A stretch of DNA of 64,000 nt from contig OX387197.1 in the NCBI GenBank assembly GCA_947561715.1, forward strand, positions 5,151,001 through 5,215,000, read 5' to 3'. Positions within the stretch are counted from its first letter, which is position 1; each line of letters starts with the position of its first letter. The position numbers and the translations under genes were made by a program. Below, one piece after another: positions 24,701 through 35,711 of the stretch. The notes beneath the pieces are model-generated. The model was given only the letters and a program-made list of their open reading frames with translations. It was not told where the DNA came from and ran no database searches. This stretch comes from Ascidia mentula (Eukaryota > Chordata > Ascidiacea > Phlebobranchia > Ascidiidae).

Positions 24701-25547
24701 TGTTGCTTATGAACGACTAGTTTCTACGTCATAATCAGGAAATAACTAATTTTAACAAACAAGACAAGATCGTAGTGCATACTTCACATGTCTGTAGGCC
24801 TATATAAGAACCCCTCCCTAGAGACCAAAACTAAGGTTCGCTGCTTTTTAGGTTTAAAACCGAATAAATCTTTTATGAAGCCTGTGATTCCAACTCTGCA
24901 TTTATCTTTTCAAGCCCAACCCATCTTTTCATTCATAGTTCGTTATAATCAGTGTTTTACACTCGCTGTCGCACTAACATTTAAAGTCTGAATCGGGGCC
25001 TATGTAAGTTTTTTTTGTAGCTCAATTTACGTCTGTACAACGGCGAAATCATATTCCGCAGAAAGAGCCGGTGAATGGATCCAAGTCGTCTTAAACACAA
25101 CCACGTCGATAGGTGGCGTCGTAACACAAGGTCGTGGAGACGGCAGGGCTGCACAGTGGGTAACATCTTACAAAATCTCGTACATGGGACCTACAGACAC
25201 AACGTGGAGGAACGTGACCGACAATCAAGGCGCAGACGTGGTAAGTCTGCTTGGTATAGGTTATCATAATGCTACATCGACGTGTTGTACATCTAATAAA
25301 TAAAAGCAGTATTGTAGCGTCGATATTTGTCTTTTGAATTGCTTTTTTTGCACTGAATTGTACTAAAGTGACCGATGTATTGGTTTTAAATTGCAAGCGT
25401 ATTCGACAGGTGTTTTCTGGAAATAACGACACACAAACTGCAGTGACCCAAATATTTCCACACGCGATTGAAGCTGACAAATTGCGTTTGGTGGTTTTGT
25501 CTTGGAAGTACAATATTTTTCTTCGCCACGAATATCTCACATGCTAA
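21769..25547 (+). CDS. B1: secreted LCCL-LCCL-EGF-discoidin (F5/8C) protein
   Basis: Nine exons: 21769-21826, 22529-22684, 22977-23090, 23282-23437, 23583-23699, 24161-24277, 24333-24507, 25021-25240, 25410-25547; phases join to 416 aa. Exon 1 encodes the signal peptide ([19 protein letters not shown]). LCCL 1 (about 20-109) shows [18 protein letters not shown] 2 (112-200) shows [20 protein letters not shown]. The EGF (201-239) begins [11 protein letters not shown], a calcium-binding type. The discoidin domain (241-416) has [49 protein letters not shown] and a final LRHEYLTC. Intron 5 has a GC donor (AAAG/GCAAGT). The exon 7 donor (TAG/GTGGAA) is weak but is the only one that keeps frame; unspliced it stops five codons later. 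Discoidin domains bind glycans or phospholipids. Function here is inferred as extracellular recognition. Confidence 0.85.
22205..22397. mobile_element. hAT-like MITE in B1 intron 1
   Basis: Left end CAGTGGTGGATTCA and right end TTGAATCCCACCACTT form an imperfect terminal inverted repeat typical of small hAT derivatives. Internal ACCGGTT motifs repeat. Related copies lie in B2 (about 28.96-29.05 kb, truncated, and about 29.68-29.86 kb) and inverted in B3 (about 41.39-41.57 kb), so insertion came before the B duplications. Confidence 0.55.
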
Positions 25548-26452
25548 AACAAGCAACTACGTCTTTTTTCTTTCTTTGATTGTTTCCATAATAATATAAA
25601 GTTCTTTCTTAATGCCTTTCCTCTGTGCTGCGCAATACGTATGGGCCCTTGGCATTCGATCTTCGACCAAGTGAATATTTTTGTTTAAAAATCTTTGCAA
25701 TAAACATTAGTTGTCAGGTTTGCAAAATTAGCTTAATTTATGTGAATTCGAACATTCAATAGTATTACATTCCAAATATGGCTTTACGTTACTTTGACAT
25801 TTCGATTTCGCCTCTTTGTTGTTTTGTATATTTATTCACAGCAACTGAATGATATTGTGAGAAAATTAACATGTGTTTTTCGGAAACCACGACACTCAAA
25901 GTGCAGTTACCAATATGTTCCCACACGTGACTAAAGCTGTCGACAGATGGATTTATCTTGCAATAGAGCCACAATTTTCTTCCACAAAATACGTATCACA
26001 AAAGTCAAACTTACTGAAAGATTTTTTATTGCACTGATGGAACCAATTAGGTCGAAACGGTGTCCCTGACTGCAACTCACTAAAAACGTTAAAAAACTTT
26101 TAATAAGTTTGTGGTTTCAGATATGAGTCACGTCTGCGCAATTACGACAAGTCAAGCAAAGGTAGGCAGTACAAAATACCGCTGGAGCTAAACATACTTT
26201 GGTGACAATAATTTGACCTACGTCCATTAGAGACTCCGCAAGTAAGTAAGAAGTTCCACCGCCCTTTTGTAGCCATTTATTGATGTTACTCATGTTAGCT
26301 GTAAATTTCATGCAAGTTAGTAAATAAATTACCAATTTTCGATCTTCAGAAAGAAGTTTACCTTGTGTAAGAAAGAAAACTAATACAGCCAGAAATTCAT
26401 GTTGTATTTTCGTTTCAAGATTTGTTTTTTTAGAAACAATTCTTTTGTTACA

Positions 26453-26722
26453 ATGCTCAGATATCTGCCGATTGCAAACTTCCTTTTGCTTGTAATACTT
26501 TCACCAAACTATGGTCAGTCTTTTTGTCCAACCAAAACTTGTGAGACTCCATTTTCTGCACTGAACCACTCAATCTCAAAGCTGATATGTCCGCCTGACT
26601 GCTTAAAACAGCACTCTACGTTGTGTGGTGAAGGTGTCTACTCTGAAGGACCCATTTGTCTGGCGGCTATAAAGGAACAATTTATCGACGGTACAATGTT
26701 TAGAGTGGAATATTATTATTAG
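26453..26722 (+). pseudogene. A': orphan type-A exon 1 (signal peptide + half LCCL)
   Basis: Exon 26453-26690 is open, with start [13 protein letters not shown], the [14 protein letters not shown] core and a good donor (GACG/GTACAA), and has the same 238-bp length as the intact A exons. None of the other six A exons follows: after about 26722 the DNA switches to inverted A1 upstream sequence. It is therefore a broken gene copy, lying 3' of B1 in the same way A2 lies 3' of B3. It could still be spliced to another gene's exon, but I see no partner. Confidence 0.75.
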
Positions 26723-27150
26723 TTGCAATCGGCCATGATCTGGGAATTTTGTAAGAAAAGAATTGTTTCCAAAAAATATACCTTGAAACGAAAAGACAAC
26801 ATGAATTTCTGGCTGTATTCGTTTTCTAACACAAGGTAAACTTCTTTCTGAAGATCGGCAACTTGTAAGTTATTTAGTAACTTGCATGAAATTTATAGCT
26901 GACATGAGTCACATCGACAAATGACTGCAACATGCAGTGCAACTTCCTTCTTGCAACTTCTTACTTACTCCCAGAGTTGCCGGTGGACGTAGGTCACAAA
27001 TTGATGACACACTACCTTTTCGCATTCACTTCCTTCTAATCATAATGCGCTAATTTACCTCAACCTCAGTCTCAACCTCAACGTGACTCCGACAGTCCAA
27101 CGTGAGAAAAGTCTGGAAATGACGTCAGAACTACAAGATGTTTATCAAAA
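26723..27150 (-). pseudogene. remnant of type-A signal-peptide region and 5' flank, start codon lost
   Basis: Matches, on the minus strand, the A1 5' region at about 19.19-19.62 kb, including the stretch encoding the signal peptide beginning. The ATG of A1 is ATT here, and the exon is cut short by the junction at about 26722. At about 27150 the match jumps to sequence equivalent to about 19.91 kb, so an internal stretch of roughly 0.3 kb is missing relative to A1-B1. Confidence 0.65.
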
Positions 27151-27599
27151 ATTTTGCCACGCATAAAACCTTTATGTAAACTAACAGTGGGCTACAACAT
27201 TATTTCATGTCGAAATACCATGCGGTTTTATCATGTTGGTTTATCAACGGATAAAGCTTTTCCCCTTTGTTTTCAAGCTTTTCCCCTTTGTTTTAAAGCG
27301 AATTGATTGTAATGTTATTTTGATTAATGTTTTGACGGCAACTGACTTACCGTTAAGCAAAATAGCAGCCAACTGAACAATTATATAATCACCTAATCAG
27401 CGGGTTTCCACTGACAACAGCGACCACAGAGCGTTTTTTTTTATTTGCAGTTCAGGCAATTTACTGTGGTTTCTGACTTTCAGGTCACGTTACTAGGCAA
27501 ATAACATTCATAGATCGAAAATAACTCACTTAACAACAAATTTTGAGCACGTTTATTGTTTGTTAAACCGCTCGGCATTTGTCACAGCCGTAGGAAATC

Positions 27600-27669
27600 G
27601 CCTTAGGAAGCCGAGTGACAAGTGAAACGTCGGTGAATAATAGTTACACGTTTATTTGTGCCGGAGGAA
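27600..27669 (+). repeat. ~70-bp insertion shared by B2 and B3 but absent at B1
   Basis: Compared with the B1 flank (about 20.37 kb), this piece interrupts otherwise continuous sequence between GGAAATC and AGATTAATT. It carries AAGTGAAACGTCGGTGAATA and ends in TTTGTGCCGGAGGAAC. The GAAACGTCG motif is also in the hairpin element at 18.1 kb. The TCTGTTC..GCACAA(A/T)TAAA end recurs at about 3382 kb-scale position 3382-3405 and at 58498-58520. Confidence 0.6.
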
Positions 27670-28440
27670 CAGATTAATTAAAATGCACTTGCTTTGGTTT
27701 GGTTGGTTACAACTTTAAATTGAGAGCGTGGCCTTCTTTGCCAAACGCGGTGCATTGCATACTGTTTGTCGCGTACAGTTTACTAAACATTAGTTACACC
27801 ATGCTTAATTGACTGAATTGCCGGAAATTCACCAAAACCGTAGCGGATTACTTTATGCAGGCAAGAGCTGTTTTGATTGAGGGAAAAGCTTAACGCCATC
27901 GACATGAAATATGTCGTTGTGATGCATCTACAGTTAGATGTTCCCTACATACTTCAGTGAATTGCAAAATCTTGAGGTACCTGAGGGCAGAAAAGCCGCA
28001 TTCGGATCCTGTGCTGGGGATTGAAGACCTCTGTTAGAAATTAACGAAAGACAAGTTTCTGTCACCAGTGGTGGAAAGTTTAAGATTCCATTCATATTTT
28101 GTTGATTAGTACAGCACTCTAGCCGATACCTTTCTATAAAACTAGGCGAAATACTTTACCAATAACGTAGCAATTGTCTACTCGTTTGAATGTACCAACT
28201 TTTTAAGTAAAATATTCCAATGGCGCCTTATCTCAGTCTACGCATCACTAAGTAAGGATCACTGTTTCTGACACCCATGTAAACATCTACGTTATAATAA
28301 AGTTGTTTTTTGGTGCGGAAGCAAGGAGATTTTCAGTTGTGTTAGTATCCTGGCTGGTATTTATCGATTATAGTTGAAAGTAGTATGAATGCACAAACCA
28401 TGGTGGCATGTATGAGTACAGACTGTGGCGTGACCAACAA

Positions 28441-29097
28441 TATTGGAGTCGCTGGAGCCTTTAGTCACATGGGTTCTAATTTAGTTCCTCTTTTGTGATG
28501 CAGTAAGATTTTAGGTGTTTGTTTGGTTTAAAGGCAGATTAACACTTGAGGAAAAAATTTCAGTGGAGCACAACCCGTTTGTTTGTTGCTGCAATATGTG
28601 GAAAGAAGTGTCGATGTGTTTAATGCTCGTTCACATCAACCTCACAATGCAAGGTAAAGTAATTATAGCCACGGCACTGTTATGTATGTTTTATTCTTCC
28701 TATACCATGTATAAGTGTTTGATACGTTAATGCGGTAATCTAGCGCAGGGCATCCCAAACTATTTACTCGCAACAGGCATTTGTAACGAAAGGACCGAAA
28801 CTTTCTTCGTACTTTACAAACAGTATTTACTATTTCCATGTAGACAAATAAATGTGGTTCTTTGTGTGGGATTAAATCTTGGCAAACAAAAAATTACGGC
28901 GCTTAACTTGAGTGGGATATTGCACGAAGACAATCTCGCCATGTAGGGTAGGTTATAAGCAGAGGTGGATTCAGCCTCTTTGCACCGTGCGAACCGGTTC
29001 TAGGTTCTTGGAATTTAATGGCCTACGTGAACCGGTTGTTAACAACAAAAAGCTTAGGAGTAAGTAAGCAAGCAGGAAGTAACCTGACAAAGATTTA
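28441..29097 (+). repeat. tandem duplication around B2 exon 1 (first unit; second from 29098)
   Basis: The block carrying the B2 signal-peptide exon and following intron sequence is present twice in a row, starting about 28441 and about 29098. B1 and B3 have one copy. Both copies contain a complete signal-peptide exon with ATG and GTAAAG donor (28596-28653 and 29248-29305). Confidence 0.75.
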
Positions 29098-29247
29098 TAT
29101 TGGGGTCGCTGGAGCTTTTAGTCACATGGGTTCTAATTTAGTTCCTCTTTTGTGATGAAGATTTTAGGTGTTCGTTTGGTTTAAAGGCAGATTTAAACGT
29201 GGGGAAAAGTGTCACTGGAGCACAACCCGTTTGTTTGTTGCTGCAAT

Positions 29248-32200
29248 ATGTGGAAAGAAGTGTCGATATGTTTAATGCTCGTTCACATCAACCTCGCAAT
29301 GCAAGGTAAAGTAATTATGGCCATGGCACTGTTATGTATGTTTTATGCTTCCTATACCATGTAGTGTTTGATATGTTCATGTGGTAATCTAGCGCAGGGC
29401 ATCCCAAGCTATTTACTCGCGACCCCCTTTCATTCTGGTGAAATTTTGCCATGTTTGTTTGACAGCAATAATTGAATATTTTACTCGCAACAGGCAATTG
29501 TAACGAAAGGACTGAAACTTTCTTGGGAGTACGTTCTAAACATTATACTATTTTCATGTAGACAACTAATTGTGGTTCTTTGTGCGGCATTGAATCTTGG
29601 CAATCAAAAAAATATGGCGCTTAACTTGTGTAAAATATTTCACGACGACAATCTCGCAATGTAGGGTAGGTTATAAGCAGCGTTGGATTCAGCCTGTTCG
29701 CACCGTGTGAACCGGTTCTAGGTTCTTGGAATTTAATGGTTGTTAACAACAAAAAGTGTAGGCCCATGTTTCACTTCGAACATTGTAATCCCGCGGTTAC
29801 TATGACATGCTGCTTGTGAGAGAACCGGTTGCTAAAATACTAAAATCCCACCACTTGTTATAAAGCAAAACTACAAAGCTGTGGTGCATGTTAGGTCATT
29901 CGAAGAGTGGCAGGCTTACGTAATTGATTTACAATAGGTAAGTAGGCAAGCAGGAAGTAAGCTGACAAAGATTTATTCCTAGTTACGTGCGACACCAAAT
30001 TCTCGCAACTTAACCACTCAATCACAACCGTAATTTGTCCACCGAAATGTTGGACGCAGTCCTCAGATCTGTGTGGAAGTGGAGTTTATTCCAGTGGGCG
30101 AATATGCCTGGCTGCGATGCAAGATCAACGCATTGATGGTACCCTGTTTTCTTGTTTATTCAATCATAAAATTAAAAACCTTGTCATTTCGATCAAACAT
30201 GTAACAACAGTGACATTCGAAGTTAGTAACCTAATTGCATCGAACAAAACAAAAGTGTTTTCTGCAGCTTTAGTGACTATGAGGAGTTTCCGAAAAATTC
30301 CTGAAAAACTGGATGCAATTTGAGATTATTGTTACAACTGAGTTACAACTTTCCATGTATACAACTGGCCCATGCATGGTTATTTTTTTTCAATATGGAA
30401 CCAAATAGTTTCAGCTCTTTCATTTCAGATTCAGGAGGTCCAGTAACAATCTACAAGACAGATAATGCTGGAAAATATGTCGGAGCAAGAAAAGACGGAG
30501 TTATGAGCAAAACGTGCGCTACGCACAGTACCGGATACTCTTTTGACAGTACGCAAATAACAACATATATCTCTACCAAGAAACATTCCTATTCCCTATA
30601 GGCCTTCTGTTTACTCATTCCAACATCTCTATCACTTTTTGGCGAGCTGTAGGCTTGTTTTCTACATAACATGTTAAAGTTTTCGGTCATTTTTTTGTTC
30701 GAAAAAACGGACATTTTTTTCTTGTTGACTTTTGCAGTGACTTGTTCTGCGACTGGTGAAGCAGAGTTTCCTATTAGTCAAGTGATCTGTCCCTCTGGGT
30801 GCCATGGTTACGTCAAGTCATGCGGAACGAGCATGTATTACGTCAACAGCTCTGTGTGCGCGGCCGCAATAAAGGAAGGCTTATTATTAAACGGTGACAT
30901 ATTGGGCCATAAATTTAATCCTTTCGATTAGTTTTTTTTGCATTACAGAACAAAATAACTAAAGAACGTGCATGTTGTTACAGTTACAAGTTATTTAGCG
31001 TTTTAAAGGTCGTTGTAACAAAAAAAACTTGTGCACAGGCAACGGTGGAGCCCTTAATTTCTACAAATACACAAACGGAGCTAATGTCGATGTAGGGACG
31101 GCAGCCAACTTTCCAAACCCTTGTAAGAAGGCCGGAACTTGGTTTACGTTTAAAGGCAAGTAAAGCCATATATTTATATATGTATGTACATATATCTTCA
31201 TTACGCTTAATTGCGATACCGTGTTTGTTTTAACCAGTATAATCAGTTTAGGAACGAACAAGTCTCTCCGCTTAATTAAAACATAAATCTAAGTTAGTTT
31301 TTGTGTCAGAAGGACAGTTGTGTTGAATGACATCATATCTTGCGCCAACAGCAGCATAATATGTGAAATAATGTATGCATAGCGTTCATCTATCAACAGC
31401 AGCATAATATGTGAAATAATGTATGCATAGCGTTCATCTATCTTAAGGTTCGTAGGACCTGCTTGAAACCAGCAGGGTATGTATGACTACAATAAAACCG
31501 TTAAGTCGATAAAAAGTAAGTCCTTCACGCAACAAGTATTTCAAGCATACATACTCTCGTTTAACCACACACAAAAGCCACCATAGAAATCACACGCAAC
31601 CACTGGAGGCGTAAGAGATATGACGATAAACAAATATGTAACAAATGGAGAATTTGTTACCAGACTTGGACGAATGTTCTCTGACCAATCCCTGTAAAAA
31701 CAACGGCAAATGCATCAACTTGTTGGCCGATTACGCGTGCGAATGCCCTCGGGGAACGACTGGGAAAGATTGCTCATCAGGTAACAGAGTAAGAATTTAG
31801 CGCAAAAAGCTTTATCAAAGATCTTTCTTGTTAAGTGTGCAATCGTTACCTTGGATTGAAGGACTGGAGTATTCCGGACAGCGCCCTGTCAGCATCTTCT
31901 AAATATGGAAGCGCCTCAAAACACTTGGCCAAATGGGGGAGACTTGACAATCCAGGAACGACGACCACGACTAGAACAAACTTCGGTGGCTGGGCATCCA
32001 AGTTCCGTAGGTGGAACGCGTAAACCCATATATCGATATAGAACAGCCACGCCACGTGGTTTCATCATACGTTTACGTTGTTTAATTTAGCGGGATTAGA
32101 CAACTTATTGCACGTCTCACAAAACCATGATATCATTAATATTTTTTAAAATTTCCGTATTTTGTTGCATATAAAATGTTTCTATAAAGCATAAATCTTC

Positions 32201-33069
32201 CATTGTTGCTTATTAACGACTAGTTTTTACGTTATAATCGGGCAATAACTAATTTTAACAAACAAGACATGGATCGTAGTGCATACTTCACATGTCTGTA
32301 GGCCTATATAAGAACCCCTCCCTGAAAACCAAAACTAAGAAGAACTCGCTTCGCTGCTTTTTAGGTTTAAAACCGAATAAATCTTTTATGAAGCCTGTGA
32401 TTCCAACTCTGTATTTATCTTTTCAAGCCCAACCCATCTTTTCATTCATAGTTCGTTATAATCAGTGTTTTACACTCGCTGTCGCACTAACATTTAAAGT
32501 CTGAATCGGGGCCTATGTAAGTTTTTTTTGTAGCTCAATTTACGTCTGTACAACGGCGAAATCATATTCCGCAGAAAGAGCCGGTGAATGGATCCAAGTC
32601 GTCTTAAACACAACCACGTCGATAGATGGCGTCATAACACAAGGTCGTGGAGACGGCAGGATTGCACAGTGGGTAACATCTTACAAAATCTCGTACATGG
32701 GACCTACAGACACAACGTGGAGGAACGTGGCCGACAAGCAAGGCGCAGACGTGGTAAGCATACTTGGTATAAGTTATCATAGTGCTACATCGACGTGGTG
32801 TCTATCTAATAGAAAAATGTTGCCAAAGCAGTATTGTAGCGTCGACATTTGTCTTTTGCATTGCTTTTTTTGCACTGAATTGTACAAAAGTGACCGATGT
32901 ATTGGTTTCAAATTGCAAGCGTGTTTGACAGGTGTTTTCTGGAAATAAAGACACACAAACTGCAGTGACCCAAATATTTCCACACGCGATTGAAGCTGTA
33001 AAATTGCGTCTGGTGGTTTTGTCTTGGAAGAACAATATTTTTCTTCGCCACGAATATCTCACATGCTAA
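29248..33069 (+). CDS. B2: secreted LCCL-LCCL-EGF-discoidin protein
   Basis: Same nine-exon layout as B1: 29248-29305 (or the upstream duplicate 28596-28653), 29983-30138, 30435-30548, 30738-30893, 31039-31155, 31664-31780, 31836-32010, 32534-32753, 32932-33069; 416 aa with no frame break. The domains are as in B1; substitutions are scattered (for example GRI..., GASKHLAK-type changes in the discoidin part, IDGVITQG in place of IGGVVTQG). The GC splice donor at 31156 is kept. Two alternative signal-peptide exons differ at a few bases, so two promoters or 5' exons are possible. B2 is closest by eye to B3, its mirror copy on the other palindrome arm. Confidence 0.85.
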
Positions 33070-33486
33070 AACAAGCATTGGTAATAAATTCAAAAGGAGA
33101 AGACAATTTTATTTTGATGTAAATTTGTTAAAACTACATCTTTTTGCTTTCTTTGATTGTTTCCATAATAATATAAAGTTCTTTCTTAATGCATTTCCTC
33201 TGTGCTGCGCAATACGTATGGGCGCTTGGCATTTGATCTTCGACCAAGTGAATATTTTTGTTTAAAAATCTGTGTAAGGACATTAGTTGTCAGGTTTGCA
33301 AAATTAGGTTAATTTATATGAATTCGAACATTCAATAGTATTACATTTCAAATATGGCTTTAAGTTGCTTTGACATTTCGATTTCGCCTCATAGCTGTTT
33401 TCTATAATAAAATGCAGGTGGGTTGAGTAGATTTTGGGCAGGAGAAAAAAGTTGGGCCTTTACCTAATATGGGAGTCATATATCTC

Positions 33487-33690
33487 CACATGGTTGCACA
33501 TAGCTTTACATAGTTGCACATAGCTTTACATAGTTGCACATAGCTTTACATAGTTGCACATAGCTTTACATAGTTGCACATAGCTTCACATAGTTGCACA
33601 TAGCTTTACATAGTTGCACATAGCTTTACATAGTTGCACATAGCTTCACATAGTTGCACATAGCTTCACATAGTTGCACATAGAGCACAT
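33487..33690 (+). repeat. 20-bp minisatellite in left palindrome arm
   Basis: About ten copies of CACATAGCTTTACATAGTTG, with some units carrying CTTCACA instead of CTTTACA. It lies 3' of B2. The reverse-complement array is at 37603-37808 on the other arm, with a different order of variant units, so the arrays changed after the arms split. Confidence 0.9.
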
Positions 33691-34404
33691 AGTTGCACGA
33701 GCACATTTTAGAAGGACCGCATGTTAACGTTAGTGTACGCCTTTGGATTTGATTTTTACATGTTTTCTGCTCCAATTGCATATTTATTCAGAGCAACTGA
33801 ATGACATTGTGAGAAGATTAACATGTGTTTTTTGGAAACCACGACCCTCAAAGTGCAGTCACCACTATGTTCCCACACGTGACTAAAGCTATCGACAGCT
33901 GGATTTATCTTGCAATAGAGCCACAATTTTCTTCCCCAAAATACGTGTCGCAAACGTCAAACTTACTGAAAGATTTTTCATTGCACTGATGGAACCAATT
34001 AGGTCGAACCAGTGTCCCTGACTGCAACTCACTAAAAACGTTAAAAAACGTTTAATCAGTTTATGGTTTCAGATATGAGTCACGTCTTCGCAATTACGAC
34101 AAGTCAAGCAAAGGTAAACAGTACAAAATAGCGCTGGAGGTAAATACACTTTGTTGAAAATAATTCGTGACTTACTTTCATCAGAGACTCTGCAAGTAAT
34201 AAGAAGTTGCACAGCCTGTTGTAGCAATTTGTCGATGTTACCCATGACAGCTATAAATGTCATGCAAGTTACTAAATAACTTACAAATTGCAGATCTTCA
34301 GAAAGAAGTTTACCTTATGTTAGAAAGAAAACGAATACAGCCAGAAATTCATGTTGTATTTTCGTTTCAAGATTTGTTTTTTTAGAAACAATTCTTTTGT
34401 TACA

Positions 34405-34475
34405 ATGCTCAGATATCTGCCGATTGCAAACTTCCTTTTGCTTGTAATACTTTCACCAAACTATGGTCAGTCTTT
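34405..34475 (+). pseudogene. A'': truncated type-A exon 1, cut in the signal peptide
   Basis: Starts [16 protein letters not shown] as in A' and A2 but breaks at about 34475, just after the codons for GQS. From there the DNA is a type-A lectin exon in the opposite orientation, and the fused frame stops at 34533. It marks the inner end of the left inverted-repeat arm. Confidence 0.8.
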
Positions 34476-35521
34476 AATTCAGTGGAGCTTTCGCACACAA
34501 CCAGCATTGGAATACCTGAAGTGTAATTGTTGATTATATTTATACAAGTTGTAAAATCAAAATTAAGTGCTATTATATCAAACCGTCAGTTTTACTTTCA
34601 AATTATGTTAGATTTGCACTTAGGTGGGTGACAAGCATAGTGCTGAAGAAAAACTGAAACAAAACTATGTATGTATCATTGGTTGTCAAAAAAGATTTTC
34701 ACATTTACGTTCTTGTTAGACATCAGTTCTATGATTAGCTTTACAACGGCGCATTGTCGCGGTGTGTGTTGAGGATCATAATGTTTATTACAGTACAACA
34801 TTATTCGATCATTTTCAACATTATTTCCCTAAAGGCTATAGTCATGCATTGGTTCGGACACTAGTACCTTGGTCACAATTGGTTCCAGTGAATAGTTATG
34901 TGCAAATACACGAGTAACCTCCCAGGAGGTCAACGCAAGTTTCATTGTTATGGCAGGGGTTACCAAAACTGCAGGCATTTATATCTGAAAATACTGGGCT
35001 ACTAAATCACATCGTCAGACGTATCTTGCACATTGTCAAATTTTGCGATACGTTTCTAGAATTGCATTTCAAGGAAATTGACGTTTACCTGAAAACGTAA
35101 ACAATGAGCTTGCTGTGCACTTATTCACAACTGAATCACGTTCAATGTTAATGTTGCTTCCATTTGTATACTTGTACATCGTTACAAGCCCATCTTTACC
35201 TGTTAGTACAAACATGGTGAAAGAAACTTGTTAGAGAAGAGCAGCGATCACCCAAAATCACTGTGAGATTCTCAAAAACTTTTACCTGACACACGACATC
35301 AACTTTCAAAGCGGTTTCAACCAAAAAACTTGACAAAGAGTAAATGTATGACACATTTTGAAACTTACCAGAAATTAGCCCAGCTTTTCATGCAGCAGCA
35401 CATATCGAACTATTAACATGATAAGCGTTGGTTCCGCATGGGAAAATTTGACTTTGACATCCAAGTGGACAGTTGACCTTCGTGATGGGATACTGAGTGT
35501 TTCCGTCAGTCCAACAACTTA
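34475..35521 (-). pseudogene. A2': decayed type-A copy, exons 3-5 plus fragment of exon 6
   Basis: Exon-like blocks on the minus strand: 35521-35369 (LCCL 2, first half), 35199-35089 (LCCL 2, second half), 34984-34868 (EGF) and 34515-34475 (first 41 bp of the lectin exon, cut by the rearrangement junction). The first block has an in-frame TGA where A2 has TCA (AAA/TGA/KAG context), and the EGF block has TAA where A1 has CAA in the TQLF stretch. There are no exons 1-2 and no exon 7. Splice sites are mostly preserved, so decay is recent. It lies directly downstream of A2. Confidence 0.85.
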
Positions 35522-35711
35522 CTGAAATCACAAAAAATTTCAAACAACTCCACTTCACATAAATTGACTTTAATTAGAGTAGGTCTGCTCAGTAACTGTA
35601 CAAAAGGAACATTTTTACTTCTTAAACAATATTATCACGAAAAATAGAAACATTGGATGTTTTTTAACATTCTAAAAAACCGAACGCTACAGCAAATAAT
35701 TTATTCGTTGG

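Larger units (their letters stand above)
27436..34475 (+). repeat. left arm of a large inverted repeat (contains B2 and A'')
   Basis: About 7.0 kb, nearly identical by eye to the reverse complement of 36814-43156. The inner end lies in the sequence encoding the A signal peptide (GGTCAGTCTTT) and the outer end in a poly-T/poly-A run. The two arms differ mainly by an extra 0.65-kb duplication around B2 exon 1 in this arm and by minisatellite copy number. Confidence 0.85.

Noticed and set aside
26453..27160. An intact A gene between B1 and B2
   Set aside because: Only exon 1 is present; the remaining six exons cannot be found before B2.
33487..33690. Regular repeats that might suggest a CRISPR array
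   Set aside because: Units are directly tandem with no unique spacers, and the window is eukaryotic; it is a minisatellite.
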